49,865 nucleotides of DNA, from positions 1-49,865 of the forward strand of contig JABMMH010000233.1 of NCBI GenBank assembly GCA_013205645.1, in the 5' to 3' direction. A program made the translations under genes and the position numbers. The first letter of the stretch is position 1. Each line of letters opens with the position of its first letter. Of the stretch, positions 1-8,412 are shown one piece after another. The stretch is from Polaromonas sp. GTDB taxonomy: Bacteria > Pseudomonadota > Gammaproteobacteria > Burkholderiales > Burkholderiaceae_C. The notes under the pieces were generated by a model. It worked only from the letters and a program-made list of their open reading frames with translations, ran no database searches and had not been told where the DNA came from.

Positions 1-1614
1 ACCGACATCGTCAAGATGGTCGAAGCGCCGGTTCTGCACGTCAACGGTGATGACCCTGAAGCCGTTGTTCTGGCGACCCAGTTGGCCCTCGAGTACCGCC
101 TGACGTTCCGCAAAGACGTGGTGTTAGACATCGTCTGTTTCCGCAAGCTGGGCCACAACGAGCAAGACACGCCGGCGCTGACACAGCCGCTGATGTACAA
201 AAAAATCGTCGCGCATCCGGGCACTCGCCGGCTGTTTGCCGACAAGCTGACAACCCAAGGCTTGGGCGACACCTTGGGCGATGACATGGTCAAGTCCTAC
301 CGCGCTGCGCTGGATGCTGGCAAGCACATCGGTGAGTCTGTGCTGAGCAACTTTAAGACCAAGTACACCGTCGACTGGGCTCCGTTTCTGGGCAAAAACT
401 GGACTGACGCGGGTGACACCTCGATTCCGGCGTCAGAGTGGAAGCGCCTGGCCGAAAGAATCACCACGATTCCTGAATCCGTGTCACCGCACCAGTTGGT
501 TAAAAAAGTTTATGACGACCGTGCCGCCATGGGTCGCGGCGACACGCCGGTGGACTGGGGCATGGGCGAGCACATGGCCTTTGCGTCCTTGGTGGCCAGC
601 GGCTACCCGGTGCGTTTGTCGGGCGAAGACAGCGGCCGCGGCACCTTCACACACCGTCATGCGGTGATTCATGACCAAAAGCGTGAAAAGTGGGACATTG
701 GCAGCTACGTTGCATTGCAAAATGTGGCAGAGAACCAAGCCCCTTTCGTGGTCATCGATTCGATCCTGTCCGAAGAAGCCGTGCTTGGTTTTGAGTACGG
801 TTACGCGTCGAACGACCCCAACACCATGGTCATCTGGGAAGCCCAGTTCGGCGACTTCGCCAATGGCGCGCAAGTGGTGATTGACCAGTTCATCGCCTCG
901 GGTGAAGTCAAGTGGGGCCGTGTCAATGGCTTGACCCTGATGCTGCCGCACGGCTACGAAGGGCAAGGACCAGAGCACAGCTCGGCGCGTCTTGAGCGCT
1001 TCATGCAGTTGGCGGCAGACACCAACATGCAGATCGTCCAGCCGACCACGGCGAGCCAGATCTTCCACGTCTTGCGCCGTCAAATGGTGCGCGATCTGCG
1101 CAAGCCGCTGATCATCTTCACGCCTAAGTCCTTGCTGCGTAACAAGGACGCGACTTCACCTGTGTCTGAATTCACCAAAGGCTGCTTCCAGACCGTGATT
1201 CCAGAGAATAAGGTGCTGAAGGCCGATAAGGTCAAGCGCATCTTGGCTTGCTCTGGCAAGGTCTACTACGACTTGGTGAAAAAACGTGAAGAGCTGGCCG
1301 CTAACGATGTCGCCATCTTGCGTGTGGAGCAACTTTATCCGTTCCCGCACAAGGCTTTCGCGGCTGAACTCAAAAAGTACCCGAACGCCACGGAACTGGT
1401 CTGGACGCAAGACGAACCGCAAAACCAGGGTGCTTGGTTCTTTGTGCAGCATTACATCCACGAGAACATGGTGGCCGGACAAAAACTCGGTTACTCAGGC
1501 CGTGCGGCCTCCGCTTCGCCTGCGGTGGGTTATTCACACCTGCACCAAGAGCAGCAAAAGTTACTGGTCGAAGGCGCATTTGGCAAGCTCAAGGGCTTTG
1601 TCCTGTCCAAGTAA
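1..1614 (+). CDS. sucA: 2-oxoglutarate dehydrogenase E1 component, 3' part
   Basis: This is the C-terminal 537 residues of the thiamine-diphosphate-dependent E1 subunit, which decarboxylates 2-oxoglutarate and transfers the succinyl group to the lipoyl arm of E2 in the TCA cycle. The reading frame is open from base 1, so the start lies outside the window; the family is about 930-960 residues, so roughly 400 are missing. The fragment opens with DIVKMVEAP and NGDDPEAV, typical of SucA, followed by CFRKLGHNEQD and TQPLMYKKI. The central pyrimidine-binding domain carries GRGTFTHRHAV and GYEGQGPEHSSARLERF, and the C-terminal part has the regulatory-type fold seen in E1o (VEQLYPFPH). odhB and lpdA follow on the same strand, giving the full E1-E2-E3 order. 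Identification is secure; the promoter is not visible. Confidence 0.97.
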   Translation, partial: TDIVKMVEAPVLHVNGDDPEAVVLATQLALEYRLTFRKDVVLDIVCFRKLGHNEQDTPALTQPLMYKKIVAHPGTRRLFADKLTTQGLGDTLGDDMVKSYRAALDAGKHIGESVLSNFKTKYTVDWAPFLGKNWTDAGDTSIPASEWKRLAERITTIPESVSPHQLVKKVYDDRAAMGRGDTPVDWGMGEHMAFASLVASGYPVRLSGEDSGRGTFTHRHAVIHDQKREKWDIGSYVALQNVAENQAPFVVIDSILSEEAVLGFEYGYASNDPNTMVIWEAQFGDFANGAQVVIDQFIASGEVKWGRVNGLTLMLPHGYEGQGPEHSSARLERFMQLAADTNMQIVQPTTASQIFHVLRRQMVRDLRKPLIIFTPKSLLRNKDATSPVSEFTKGCFQTVIPENKVLKADKVKRILACSGKVYYDLVKKREELAANDVAILRVEQLYPFPHKAFAAELKKYPNATELVWTQDEPQNQGAWFFVQHYIHENMVAGQKLGYSGRAASASPAVGYSHLHQEQQKLLVEGAFGKLKGFVLSK

Positions 1615-1673
1615 TCTGCTCGCGCACATGCTCATTCGTCCCTCATACAGAATCAATTCCCGAAAGATAAAAA

Positions 1674-2930
1674 ATGGCTATCGTTGAAGTCAAAGTCCCG
1701 CAGCTGTCAGAATCCGTGGCCGAGGCCACCATGCTGGTGTGGAAAAAGAAAGTCGGCGACGTCGTCGCGGCTGATGAAATCCTGATTGAAATCGAGACCG
1801 ACAAAGTCGTTCTTGAAGTGCCCGCACCGTCTGCTGGCGTGATCTCAGAAATCCTGATCGGCGACGGCGCTACCGTGCTGGCCGAGCAACTGATCGCCCG
1901 CATCGACACCGACGGCAAGGTCGCTGCCGCTGCCGCTGCACCGGCTGCTGCTTCTGCACCTGCCGCCGCTGCCGCACCTGCGGTGGCAGTCGCTGCCGCT
2001 CCGGCATCCAACAGCATGGCTGGCGTGGCCATGCCCGCCGCGGCCAAGTTGATGGCTGACAACAGTCTGGCAACGGGTTCCGTTTCCGGCACCGGCAAAG
2101 ATGGCCGCGTCACCAAGGGTGATGTGTTGTCTGCCGTTGCTGGCGGCGTCAAGCCAGCTGCCGTGATTCCTGCTGCCGCGCCCAAGGCGCCGCTGCCGCA
2201 AGTGGCCACACCGGCTGCCAGCCTGGGCGAGCGCCCTGAACAACGCGTGCCCATGAGCCGTCTGCGCGCTCGCGTGGCCGAGCGCTTGTTGCAGTCGCAA
2301 TCGACCAACGCCATCCTCACGACTTTCAACGAAATCAACATGGCCCCGGTCATGGAGATGCGCAAGAAGTTCCAGGAAAAGTTCGAAAAAGAACACGGCA
2401 TCAAGCTCGGTTTCATGAGCTTTTTCGTCAAGGCGGCCGTGCACGCTTTGAAGAAATACCCAGTCCTGAACGCGTCTGTTGATGGCAATGACATCGTTTA
2501 CCACGGCTACTTTGACATCGGTATCGCGGTCGGTTCACCGCGTGGTTTGGTCGTGCCTATCTTGCGCAATGCAGACCAGATGAGCTTTGCCGACATCGAG
2601 AAGAAAATTGCCGAATACGGTGCCAAGGCACGTGACGGCAAGCTCGGCATCGAAGAGATGACCGGCGGTACTTTCTCCATCAGCAATGGCGGCACCTTCG
2701 GCTCGATGTTGTCGACGCCGATCATCAACCCACCACAGTCGGCTATTTTGGGCGTGCATGCGACCAAAGACCGCGCCGTGGTTGAGAACGGCCAGATCGT
2801 GGTTCGCCCGATGAACTACTTCGCCATGTCTTACGACCACCGCATCATCGACGGCCGCGAAGCCGTGCTGGGCCTGGTCGCGATGAAAGAGGCGATGGAA
2901 GATCCAGCACGTTTGCTGTTTGACATCTGA
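1674..2930 (+). CDS. odhB: Dihydrolipoyllysine-residue succinyltransferase (E2 of 2-oxoglutarate dehydrogenase)
   Basis: E2 core of the 2-oxoglutarate dehydrogenase complex, moving the succinyl group from E1 to CoA. At 418 residues it has the usual length. The N-terminal lipoyl domain (about 1-78) holds the lipoylated lysine K44 in ETDKVVLEV. An Ala/Pro-rich flexible linker spans about 82-110. A small E1/E3-binding domain lies around 115-153 (GTGKDGRVTKGDV). After a second Ala/Pro linker comes the catalytic acyltransferase domain (about 190-418), with the active-site motif DHRIIDG (H389, D393). It begins 59 bases after the sucA stop; no strong Shine-Dalgarno is seen, only a purine-rich CGAAAGA. 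It is probably co-transcribed with sucA and lpdA. The single lipoyl domain and YFDIGIAVGSPRGLV fit the succinyl rather than the pyruvate enzyme. Also called sucB. Confidence 0.97.
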   Translation: MAIVEVKVPQLSESVAEATMLVWKKKVGDVVAADEILIEIETDKVVLEVPAPSAGVISEILIGDGATVLAEQLIARIDTDGKVAAAAAAPAAASAPAAAAAPAVAVAAAPASNSMAGVAMPAAAKLMADNSLATGSVSGTGKDGRVTKGDVLSAVAGGVKPAAVIPAAAPKAPLPQVATPAASLGERPEQRVPMSRLRARVAERLLQSQSTNAILTTFNEINMAPVMEMRKKFQEKFEKEHGIKLGFMSFFVKAAVHALKKYPVLNASVDGNDIVYHGYFDIGIAVGSPRGLVVPILRNADQMSFADIEKKIAEYGAKARDGKLGIEEMTGGTFSISNGGTFGSMLSTPIINPPQSAILGVHATKDRAVVENGQIVVRPMNYFAMSYDHRIIDGREAVLGLVAMKEAMEDPARLLFDI

Positions 2931-2939
2931 AGAAATTAT

Positions 2940-2979
2940 GGGACAGCCGAAGAAATGCACAGCAGTTTTGCTCTGTCCC
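2940..2979 (+). other. Intercistronic inverted repeat between odhB and lpdA
   Basis: The 69-base gap between the two genes contains a perfect 7-base inverted repeat (GGGACAG at 2940-2946, CTGTCCC at 2973-2979) with a smaller AGCA/TGCT pairing inside. No T run follows, so it does not look like an intrinsic terminator. It may stabilise or process the odhB-lpdA message. The function is inferred only from position. Confidence 0.4.
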
Positions 2980-2999
2980 CAACTGACTAGAGAGAAATA

Positions 3000-4427
3000 A
3001 TGTCCAAACAATTTGACGTGATCGTTATCGGTGGCGGTCCTGGCGGTTATATCGCCGCGATTCGCGCTGCGCAGCTGGGCTTCAACGTGGCCTGTATCGA
3101 CGAGTGGAAAAATGCCAAGGGCGGCCCGGCTTTGGGCGGCACTTGCACCAACGTGGGTTGTATTCCTTCAAAGGCGCTGCTGCAGTCTTCGGAGCACTTT
3201 GAGCAAGCCGGTCATCATTTTGCGGACCACGGCATCAACGTCTCAGGTCTGAGCCTCGACGTCGCCAAAATGGTGGGCCGCAAGGACACCGTGGTGAAAC
3301 AAAACAACGACGGCGTTGTTTATCTGTTCAAAAAGAACAAGGTGACTTTCTTCCATGGCCGCGGCTCTTTTGTCGTCGCCAAAGATGGCTTGTACGAGAT
3401 CAAAGTGGTTGGCACCGCTGAAGAAACCATCTCTGGCAAGCACGTGATCATCGCCACGGGATCCAACGCACGGGTCTTGCCGGGCACGCCGTTTGATGAA
3501 GATAAAATCTTGTCCAACGACGGCGCATTGCGCATGACGGCTGTGCCAAAAAAACTCGGCCTGATTGGCTCTGGCGTGATCGGCTTGGAGATGGGCTCCG
3601 TCTGGCGTCGTCTGGGTTCAGAAGTGACCGTGCTAGAAGGCCTGCCGACATTCCTAGGTGCAGTCGACCAACAAATCGCCAAAGAAGCCCACAAGGCCTT
3701 TGTCAAGCAAGGTTTGAAGATCGAGCTCGGCGTCAAAGTCGGCGAGATCAAGTCGGGTAAAAAAGGCGTGTCAGTCGCCTACACCAACGCCAAGGGCGAA
3801 GCGCTGTCACTCGACGTTGACAAACTCATCATCTCGATTGGCCGCGTCGCCAACACCATCGGCCTCGCCGCTGATGTCGTTGGCTTGGCGCTCGACGAGC
3901 GCGGTGCGATCGTCGTTGACGGTGACTGCAAAACCAATTTGCCCAACGTCTGGGCGGTGGGTGACGTGGTGCGCGGCCCAATGCTCGCACACAAAGCGGA
4001 AGAAGAGGGCGTTGCTGTTGCTGAGCGCATTGCTGGCCAACACGGCCATGTCAACTTCAACACCATCCCTTGGGTGATTTACACCAACCCCGAGATTGCT
4101 TGGGTCGGTCAAACTGAAGAGCAACTCAAGGCTGAAGGCCGCGCTTACAAAGCCGGCACTTTCCCGTTCTTGGCCAATGGTCGGGCCCGTGCTTTGGGTG
4201 ACACCACCGGCATGGTCAAAATGTTGGCGGACGCTGTCTCTGACGAAATTCTTGGCGTGCACATCGTCGGCCCAATGGCCAGCGAATTGATCGCCGAGTG
4301 TGTGGTGGCGATGGAGTTTCGCGCCAGCAGTGAAGACATTGCCCGCATCTGCCACGCGCATCCGTCGCTCAGCGAAGCCACCAAGGAAGCGGCTTTGGCG
4401 GTTGACAAACGCACGCTCAATTTCTGA
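3000..4427 (+). CDS. lpdA: Dihydrolipoyl dehydrogenase (E3)
   Basis: Flavoprotein that reoxidises the dihydrolipoyl arm of E2 with NAD+. At 475 residues it matches the family. The N-terminal FAD-binding motif is IGGGPGGYIAA (about 10-20), and the redox-active disulfide is C49/C54 in GGTCTNVGCIPSKALL. A second Rossmann motif for NAD+ (GSGVIGLEMGSVWRRLG) lies near 190. The second FAD contact is VWAVGDVVRGPMLAHKAEEEG, and the C-terminal dimerisation domain ends with the catalytic CHAHPSLSEA (H454). It follows odhB by 69 bases, so this E3 is most likely the one used by the 2-oxoglutarate complex, though E3 subunits are often shared with pyruvate dehydrogenase. A purine-rich AGAGAGAAATA directly before the ATG can serve as the ribosome site. 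Confidence 0.97.
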   Translation: MSKQFDVIVIGGGPGGYIAAIRAAQLGFNVACIDEWKNAKGGPALGGTCTNVGCIPSKALLQSSEHFEQAGHHFADHGINVSGLSLDVAKMVGRKDTVVKQNNDGVVYLFKKNKVTFFHGRGSFVVAKDGLYEIKVVGTAEETISGKHVIIATGSNARVLPGTPFDEDKILSNDGALRMTAVPKKLGLIGSGVIGLEMGSVWRRLGSEVTVLEGLPTFLGAVDQQIAKEAHKAFVKQGLKIELGVKVGEIKSGKKGVSVAYTNAKGEALSLDVDKLIISIGRVANTIGLAADVVGLALDERGAIVVDGDCKTNLPNVWAVGDVVRGPMLAHKAEEEGVAVAERIAGQHGHVNFNTIPWVIYTNPEIAWVGQTEEQLKAEGRAYKAGTFPFLANGRARALGDTTGMVKMLADAVSDEILGVHIVGPMASELIAECVVAMEFRASSEDIARICHAHPSLSEATKEAALAVDKRTLNF

Positions 4428-4450
4428 ACTTGGCCCGCCAACCTAAGCTG

Positions 4451-5548
4451 ATGCCGGTCCATGTAGCCTACGAGGCAGAGCTACAGGCGCGCGGTTATGT
4501 CAGCGATCCTGCGCAGCTGCGCGCGGTCGCAGCGCTTGAACGCTGCGCAACGGAGTGGGCCAGCTTCAAAGAAAAGCGTTCAAACGCCTTCAAGAAGTTG
4601 ATCAACCGGCCGGCTATTCCGCGCGGTGTTTACATGCACGGCGGCGTTGGCCGGGGTAAAAGCTTTCTGATGGATTGCTTTTACAACGCAGTGCCACTCA
4701 AGCGCAAAACACGGCTGCATTTTCATGAGTTCATGCGTGAAGTACACCGTGAACTGCGCGATTTGCAAGGCACGGTGAATCCGCTTGATGAGTTGGGCCG
4801 CAGAATTTCTCTGCGCTACCGTTTGATCTGCTTCGATGAGTTTCACGTGGCCGACATCACGGACGCGATGATCCTGCACCGACTGCTGGCCGCCTTGTTT
4901 GACAACGGCGTGGGTTTTGTCACGACTTCCAACTTCAAGCCAGATGACCTGTACCCCAATGGCTTGCACCGGGACCGCATCTTGCCGGCGATTGCGTTGC
5001 TGAAGGAAAATCTGGAAGTGCTGAGTGTCGACAACGGCACCGACTACCGGCGTCGCACGTTAGAGCAACTCAGGCTATACCTCACGCCGCTCGGGGCCGA
5101 AGTTGACGCGGAGATGACTCAGACCTTCAACCGGCTGGCTGAAGCGCACGACGAAGACCCGATTTTACAGATTGAAGCCAGGCAGATTCAGGCTCGCCGC
5201 AAAGCGGGTGGTCTGGTCTGGTTCGACTTCAAAACGCTGTGCGGTGGACCGCGTTCACAAAACGATTACTTGGAGCTGGCCAGTCAGTTCCACACCGTGA
5301 TGCTCAGCGGTGTGCCGCACATGCCGGTTAACAAAGCATCTGAAGCACGGCGCTTCACTTGGTTGGTCGACGTCTTGTATGACCGCCGCGTCAAGCTGAT
5401 CATGTCGGCTGAAGTGGCACCAGAAGAGCTCTACACCGAAGGCCCACTGGCGCATGAATTTCCGCGTACCATTTCACGTTTGAATGAAATGCAGTCGGCA
5501 GAATTTCTGGCCCTTGAGCGCCGGGATGTCGATACGTCGCTCACATGA
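4451..5548 (+). CDS. zapE: Cell division protein ZapE (AFG1-like ATPase)
   Basis: AFG1/LACE1-family AAA-type ATPase; E. coli ZapE associates with the Z-ring and modulates FtsZ bundling under some stress conditions. The Walker A is GGVGRGKSFLMD near residue 60 and the Walker B is RLICFDEFHVAD, followed by the family-typical TDAMILHRLL and FVTTSNFKPDDLY. The end carries RFTWLVDVLYDRRVKL. I chose ATG 4451 (365 residues) because homologues begin with a short YEAxLxxRGY segment, which starts right after this codon. A TTG at 4430 would add seven residues, and neither start has a clear Shine-Dalgarno. It begins 23 bases after lpdA and its stop overlaps the next gene by four bases, so it likely belongs to the same transcript. 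Confidence 0.93.
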   Translation: MPVHVAYEAELQARGYVSDPAQLRAVAALERCATEWASFKEKRSNAFKKLINRPAIPRGVYMHGGVGRGKSFLMDCFYNAVPLKRKTRLHFHEFMREVHRELRDLQGTVNPLDELGRRISLRYRLICFDEFHVADITDAMILHRLLAALFDNGVGFVTTSNFKPDDLYPNGLHRDRILPAIALLKENLEVLSVDNGTDYRRRTLEQLRLYLTPLGAEVDAEMTQTFNRLAEAHDEDPILQIEARQIQARRKAGGLVWFDFKTLCGGPRSQNDYLELASQFHTVMLSGVPHMPVNKASEARRFTWLVDVLYDRRVKLIMSAEVAPEELYTEGPLAHEFPRTISRLNEMQSAEFLALERRDVDTSLT

Positions 5549-6186
5549 AATTCATTTTTACACTGGCGCTTTGGTTTGGTTTGACAGGCAGTGTCTTGGC
5601 TCAGGCAGAGGTTGATGCCGGGCAGCTGGCGCGCAACGCCGAGCGAGTGCGCATCACGGCTGAAAGGCAGCAGATTGAATCTGCTTTCAAAGCCGAGCAA
5701 GCCATTTGCTTTCGCAAGTTCTTCGCCAATGCCTGCCGTGACGAACTTCTGCAGCCGTACCGTTCGGCCTTGGCCGATCTGCGTCGTCAAGAAGTTTTGA
5801 TGAACGAAGTTGAGCGCAAAATTAGTGCCGCCGATCAGTTGCTGAAAAATGAAGAGCGGCTCTCTTTGCAGCGCGAAAAGCAAGCAGAGCAAGCGATCAA
5901 AGTCCAGCAAGATGCCGATAATTTGACCGAGCGCGCCAAGCAACAAAAGATCAATCAGGGGAATGCCGCTGAGCAGGCGGCTGGCAACATAGCCGACAGG
6001 GATGCCAAGTTGGACAGCCGTCAAAGCCAGGCGGCTGAGGCAGAAACAAAGCGCGCCCAAGCCGCTGCCAATGTCGAGGCCACACGCCAGCGGCAGGCGC
6101 AAGCGGCGCAGCGCCGGGCAGAGCACGAACAACGCTTGCGCGACCAGGGCCCGCCGACCGGGAAATCCCTGCCGACTTATCCCTGA
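5545..6186 (+). CDS. Exported Gln/Ala-rich coiled-coil protein of unknown function
   Basis: A 213-residue protein I do not recognise as a named family. It starts with a clear signal peptide (MKFIFTLALWFGLTGSVLAQA, cleavage expected near residue 19-21). The mature part is almost entirely charged and rich in Ala, Gln, Glu and Arg, with heptad-like spacing from about 25 to 205, so a periplasmic coiled coil is likely. Two cysteines (AICFRKF and ANACRDELL, about 53-65) could form a disulfide. The C-terminus is Pro-rich (GPPTGKSLPTYP). The ATG overlaps the zapE stop (ATGA), indicating translational coupling, and the DUF465 gene follows 16 bases after its stop. Periplasmic location is inferred from the signal peptide and the lack of further membrane segments. 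Confidence 0.8.
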   Translation: MKFIFTLALWFGLTGSVLAQAEVDAGQLARNAERVRITAERQQIESAFKAEQAICFRKFFANACRDELLQPYRSALADLRRQEVLMNEVERKISAADQLLKNEERLSLQREKQAEQAIKVQQDADNLTERAKQQKINQGNAAEQAAGNIADRDAKLDSRQSQAAEAETKRAQAAANVEATRQRQAQAAQRRAEHEQRLRDQGPPTGKSLPTYP

Positions 6187-6202
6187 ACTGCAGGCCGTCA
6201 CC

Positions 6203-6406
6203 ATGTTCACCAACCTGCATTCAGCCGAGAGGCGACTGATCGACATGACCATCGAACACGCAGACCTCGATGCGTTGATCGATTCGATGGCACACACCCT
6301 GCCGGTCGACCAGCTCTTGTTCAAACGATTGAAAAAACGCCGGCTGGTTTTGCGCGACAAAATCGCGCAGCTTGAATCCTCCCTGCGCCCGGCCGAGCCC
6401 GCCTGA
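6203..6406 (+). CDS. YdcH-family (DUF465) small protein
   Basis: A 67-residue protein that fits the DUF465/YdcH family: short, two predicted helices, with the sequence IEHADLDALID in the first and LFKRLKKRRLVLRDKIAQLE in the second. The molecular role of this family is not established. The open frame extends further upstream, but the ATG at 6203 gives the usual family length and avoids overlapping the secreted protein gene. Its TGA shares bases with the ATG of the helicase gene at 6406, so the two are translationally coupled. The call rests on size, the Lys/Arg-rich KKRRLVLRDKI and the final helix. Confidence 0.85.
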   Translation: MFTNLHSAERRLIDMTIEHADLDALIDSMAHTLPVDQLLFKRLKKRRLVLRDKIAQLESSLRPAEPA

Positions 6407-8412
6407 TGGATCTTGAGCAGCAAGTCGAAGCGGCTTTTGGGCCTGACGGTGTGTTGTCCCGCGCCGCCGATCAGTTTGTGCCGCGCAGTGGCCAAACCGA
6501 GATGGCGCTGGCGGTAGCGCGTGCGATTGAAGGTGCTTATCCCTTGGTGGTCGAAGCCAGCACTGGCGTCGGTAAAACTTTTTCTTATTTGGTACCGGCC
6601 TTGCTCAGCGGTGAGCGCGTCTTGTTGTCGACCGCCACCAAGGCCTTGCAAGACCAGTTGTACGGCCGCGATTTACCGCGCCTCGTCGAAGCCTTGGGCG
6701 TGCCGGTCAGCACCGCGCTGTTGAAGGGGCGTGGCAGTTATTTGTGCCTGCATCGCATGGAGCAAGCGCGCACCGAAGCCATGCAAGCTGAGCGCAGCAT
6801 CCTGCATGCCTTGGCGCGCATCGAGGAATGGTCGCAAACCACGCGCACCGGGGATTTGGCTGAACTGCCGGGTCTGGACGAGCGCTCGCCGGTGATTCCC
6901 CTGGTCACATCGACCCGCGAAAACTGCCTGGGCGCAGCCTGCCCGAGGTTCCGCGCCTGTCACGTCAATCTGGCCCGGCGCGAGGCTTTGGCCGCTGACG
7001 TCGTGGTCATCAACCATCATTTGTTTTTTGCCGATTTGGCCGTCCGTGAGTCGGGTGTGGCTGAATTGCTGCCGACAGTGCGCATCGCGATTTTTGACGA
7101 AGCCCATCAGCTCAACGAAACCGGCGTGCAGTTTTTGGGCAAAAACATCACCACCAGTCAACTCTTGGATTTTTGCCGGGACTTACTTGGCACCGGACTG
7201 CAAATGGCGCGTGGTTTGGCTGACTGGCAAGAGCTCGCCGGCAAAGCCGAACGCGCCGCCCGTGAGCTGCGTCTGTGTGTCGGCAAAGCCCATCCCGGCA
7301 CCAAGCTGCGCTGGACTGAAACTTGCCCTGAAACAGTCGACCCCGATGCTTGGGCGCTTGCCTTGGAAGAAATGGGTGATGCTTGTTCGGCGGCAGCCGA
7401 AGCACTCGACACAGTGAGTGAGATTGCACCGGACTTTGGGCGACTGCTGGAGCGTGCAGTTGAGTTCGGCGAACGCCTGCGGCATTTCGCTGGGCCTTGC
7501 CAGACCGGGTCGGTGCGTTGGCTGGAAGTTGGCGCGCAACTGCGCTTGATCGAGTCGCCGTTGGACATCGCCCAAGCGGTGCAGGCCAAGGTGCTTGGCA
7601 ATAACCCGGAAGCAGCGAAGACCTGGATTTTTACTTCGGCCACCCTCGGTGACGATGACAAATTGAGCTGGTTCACCAAGCCTTGCGGTTTGGTCGGCGC
7701 GCAATTGTTGAAGGTTGGCAGTCCGTTCGACTATGCGACGCAGGCAGCGGTTTATGTGCCGCGCGATTTTCCGAAGCCCAGCGAGGCGGCTCACATGACC
7801 CGCGTGGCGCAGTCAACAGCGCTCTGGGCTGCGCGGCTGGGCGGCCGAACCATGGTGCTGACAACCACCTTGCGGGCTTTGCGCGGCATCGCCGACATAT
7901 TGCGTGAGACCTTTGATGCGTCGGGTGAACTCGACGTGCTGGTCCAAGGGGCTTTGCCGAAACGCGTGCTGATCGAACGGTTTCGCCGCGGCAGCTCGAA
8001 CGGCGAGGCCGGTTGCATTCTGGTCGCCTCAGCTTCTTTTTGGGAAGGCATTGACGTGCCGGGTGATGCCTTGCAGCTGGTCATCATCGACAAGTTGCCC
8101 TTCCCGCCGCCGAATGATCCGATGGCAGAAGCTCGCTCAAAACACATCGAGTCAGAAGGCCGCAGCGCTTTCAATGATTACTTTTTGCCAGAGGCTGCGG
8201 TGGCCCTCAAACAGGGTGCCGGACGCTTGATTCGGCGCGAAACCGATCAGGGCATTCTGGTGGTCTGTGACACCCGTTTGGTGGCGATGGGTTATGGCAA
8301 GCGGCTACTGAAAGCCTTGCCACCGATGCAACGATTGAACTCCGAGGCGGAGTTGTTAGATCGACTGGATGGGCTCACCAAAACTTGTACCACGAGCCCT
8401 CTTTCGCTTTGA
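6406..8412 (+). CDS. yoaA: ATP-dependent DNA helicase, DinG/YoaA type with iron-sulfur cluster
   Basis: Superfamily 2, XPD-like 5'-3' DNA helicase of 668 residues. Walker A is ASTGVGKT (51-58) and the DEAH box is at 231-234. Four cysteines between them (C114, C174, C179, C185) have the spacing expected for an XPD-type [4Fe-4S] cluster. The C-terminal helicase half has the motif SFWEGIDVPGDAL and the last motif GAGRLIRRETDQG. The E. coli relatives are DinG, which resolves R-loops and G-quadruplexes, and YoaA, which works with the DNA polymerase chi subunit in repair. The length and the lack of a nuclease domain favour YoaA, but the symbol is a best guess. Its last 38 bases overlap the 3' end of bamD on the other strand. 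Confidence 0.9.
   Translation: MDLEQQVEAAFGPDGVLSRAADQFVPRSGQTEMALAVARAIEGAYPLVVEASTGVGKTFSYLVPALLSGERVLLSTATKALQDQLYGRDLPRLVEALGVPVSTALLKGRGSYLCLHRMEQARTEAMQAERSILHALARIEEWSQTTRTGDLAELPGLDERSPVIPLVTSTRENCLGAACPRFRACHVNLARREALAADVVVINHHLFFADLAVRESGVAELLPTVRIAIFDEAHQLNETGVQFLGKNITTSQLLDFCRDLLGTGLQMARGLADWQELAGKAERAARELRLCVGKAHPGTKLRWTETCPETVDPDAWALALEEMGDACSAAAEALDTVSEIAPDFGRLLERAVEFGERLRHFAGPCQTGSVRWLEVGAQLRLIESPLDIAQAVQAKVLGNNPEAAKTWIFTSATLGDDDKLSWFTKPCGLVGAQLLKVGSPFDYATQAAVYVPRDFPKPSEAAHMTRVAQSTALWAARLGGRTMVLTTTLRALRGIADILRETFDASGELDVLVQGALPKRVLIERFRRGSSNGEAGCILVASASFWEGIDVPGDALQLVIIDKLPFPPPNDPMAEARSKHIESEGRSAFNDYFLPEAAVALKQGAGRLIRRETDQGILVVCDTRLVAMGYGKRLLKALPPMQRLNSEAELLDRLDGLTKTCTTSPLSL

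Noticed and set aside
1643..2494. Long antisense frame opposite odhB with many Ala and Thr
   Set aside because: It is a shadow of the Ala-rich linker codons of odhB, with no family match or ribosome site.
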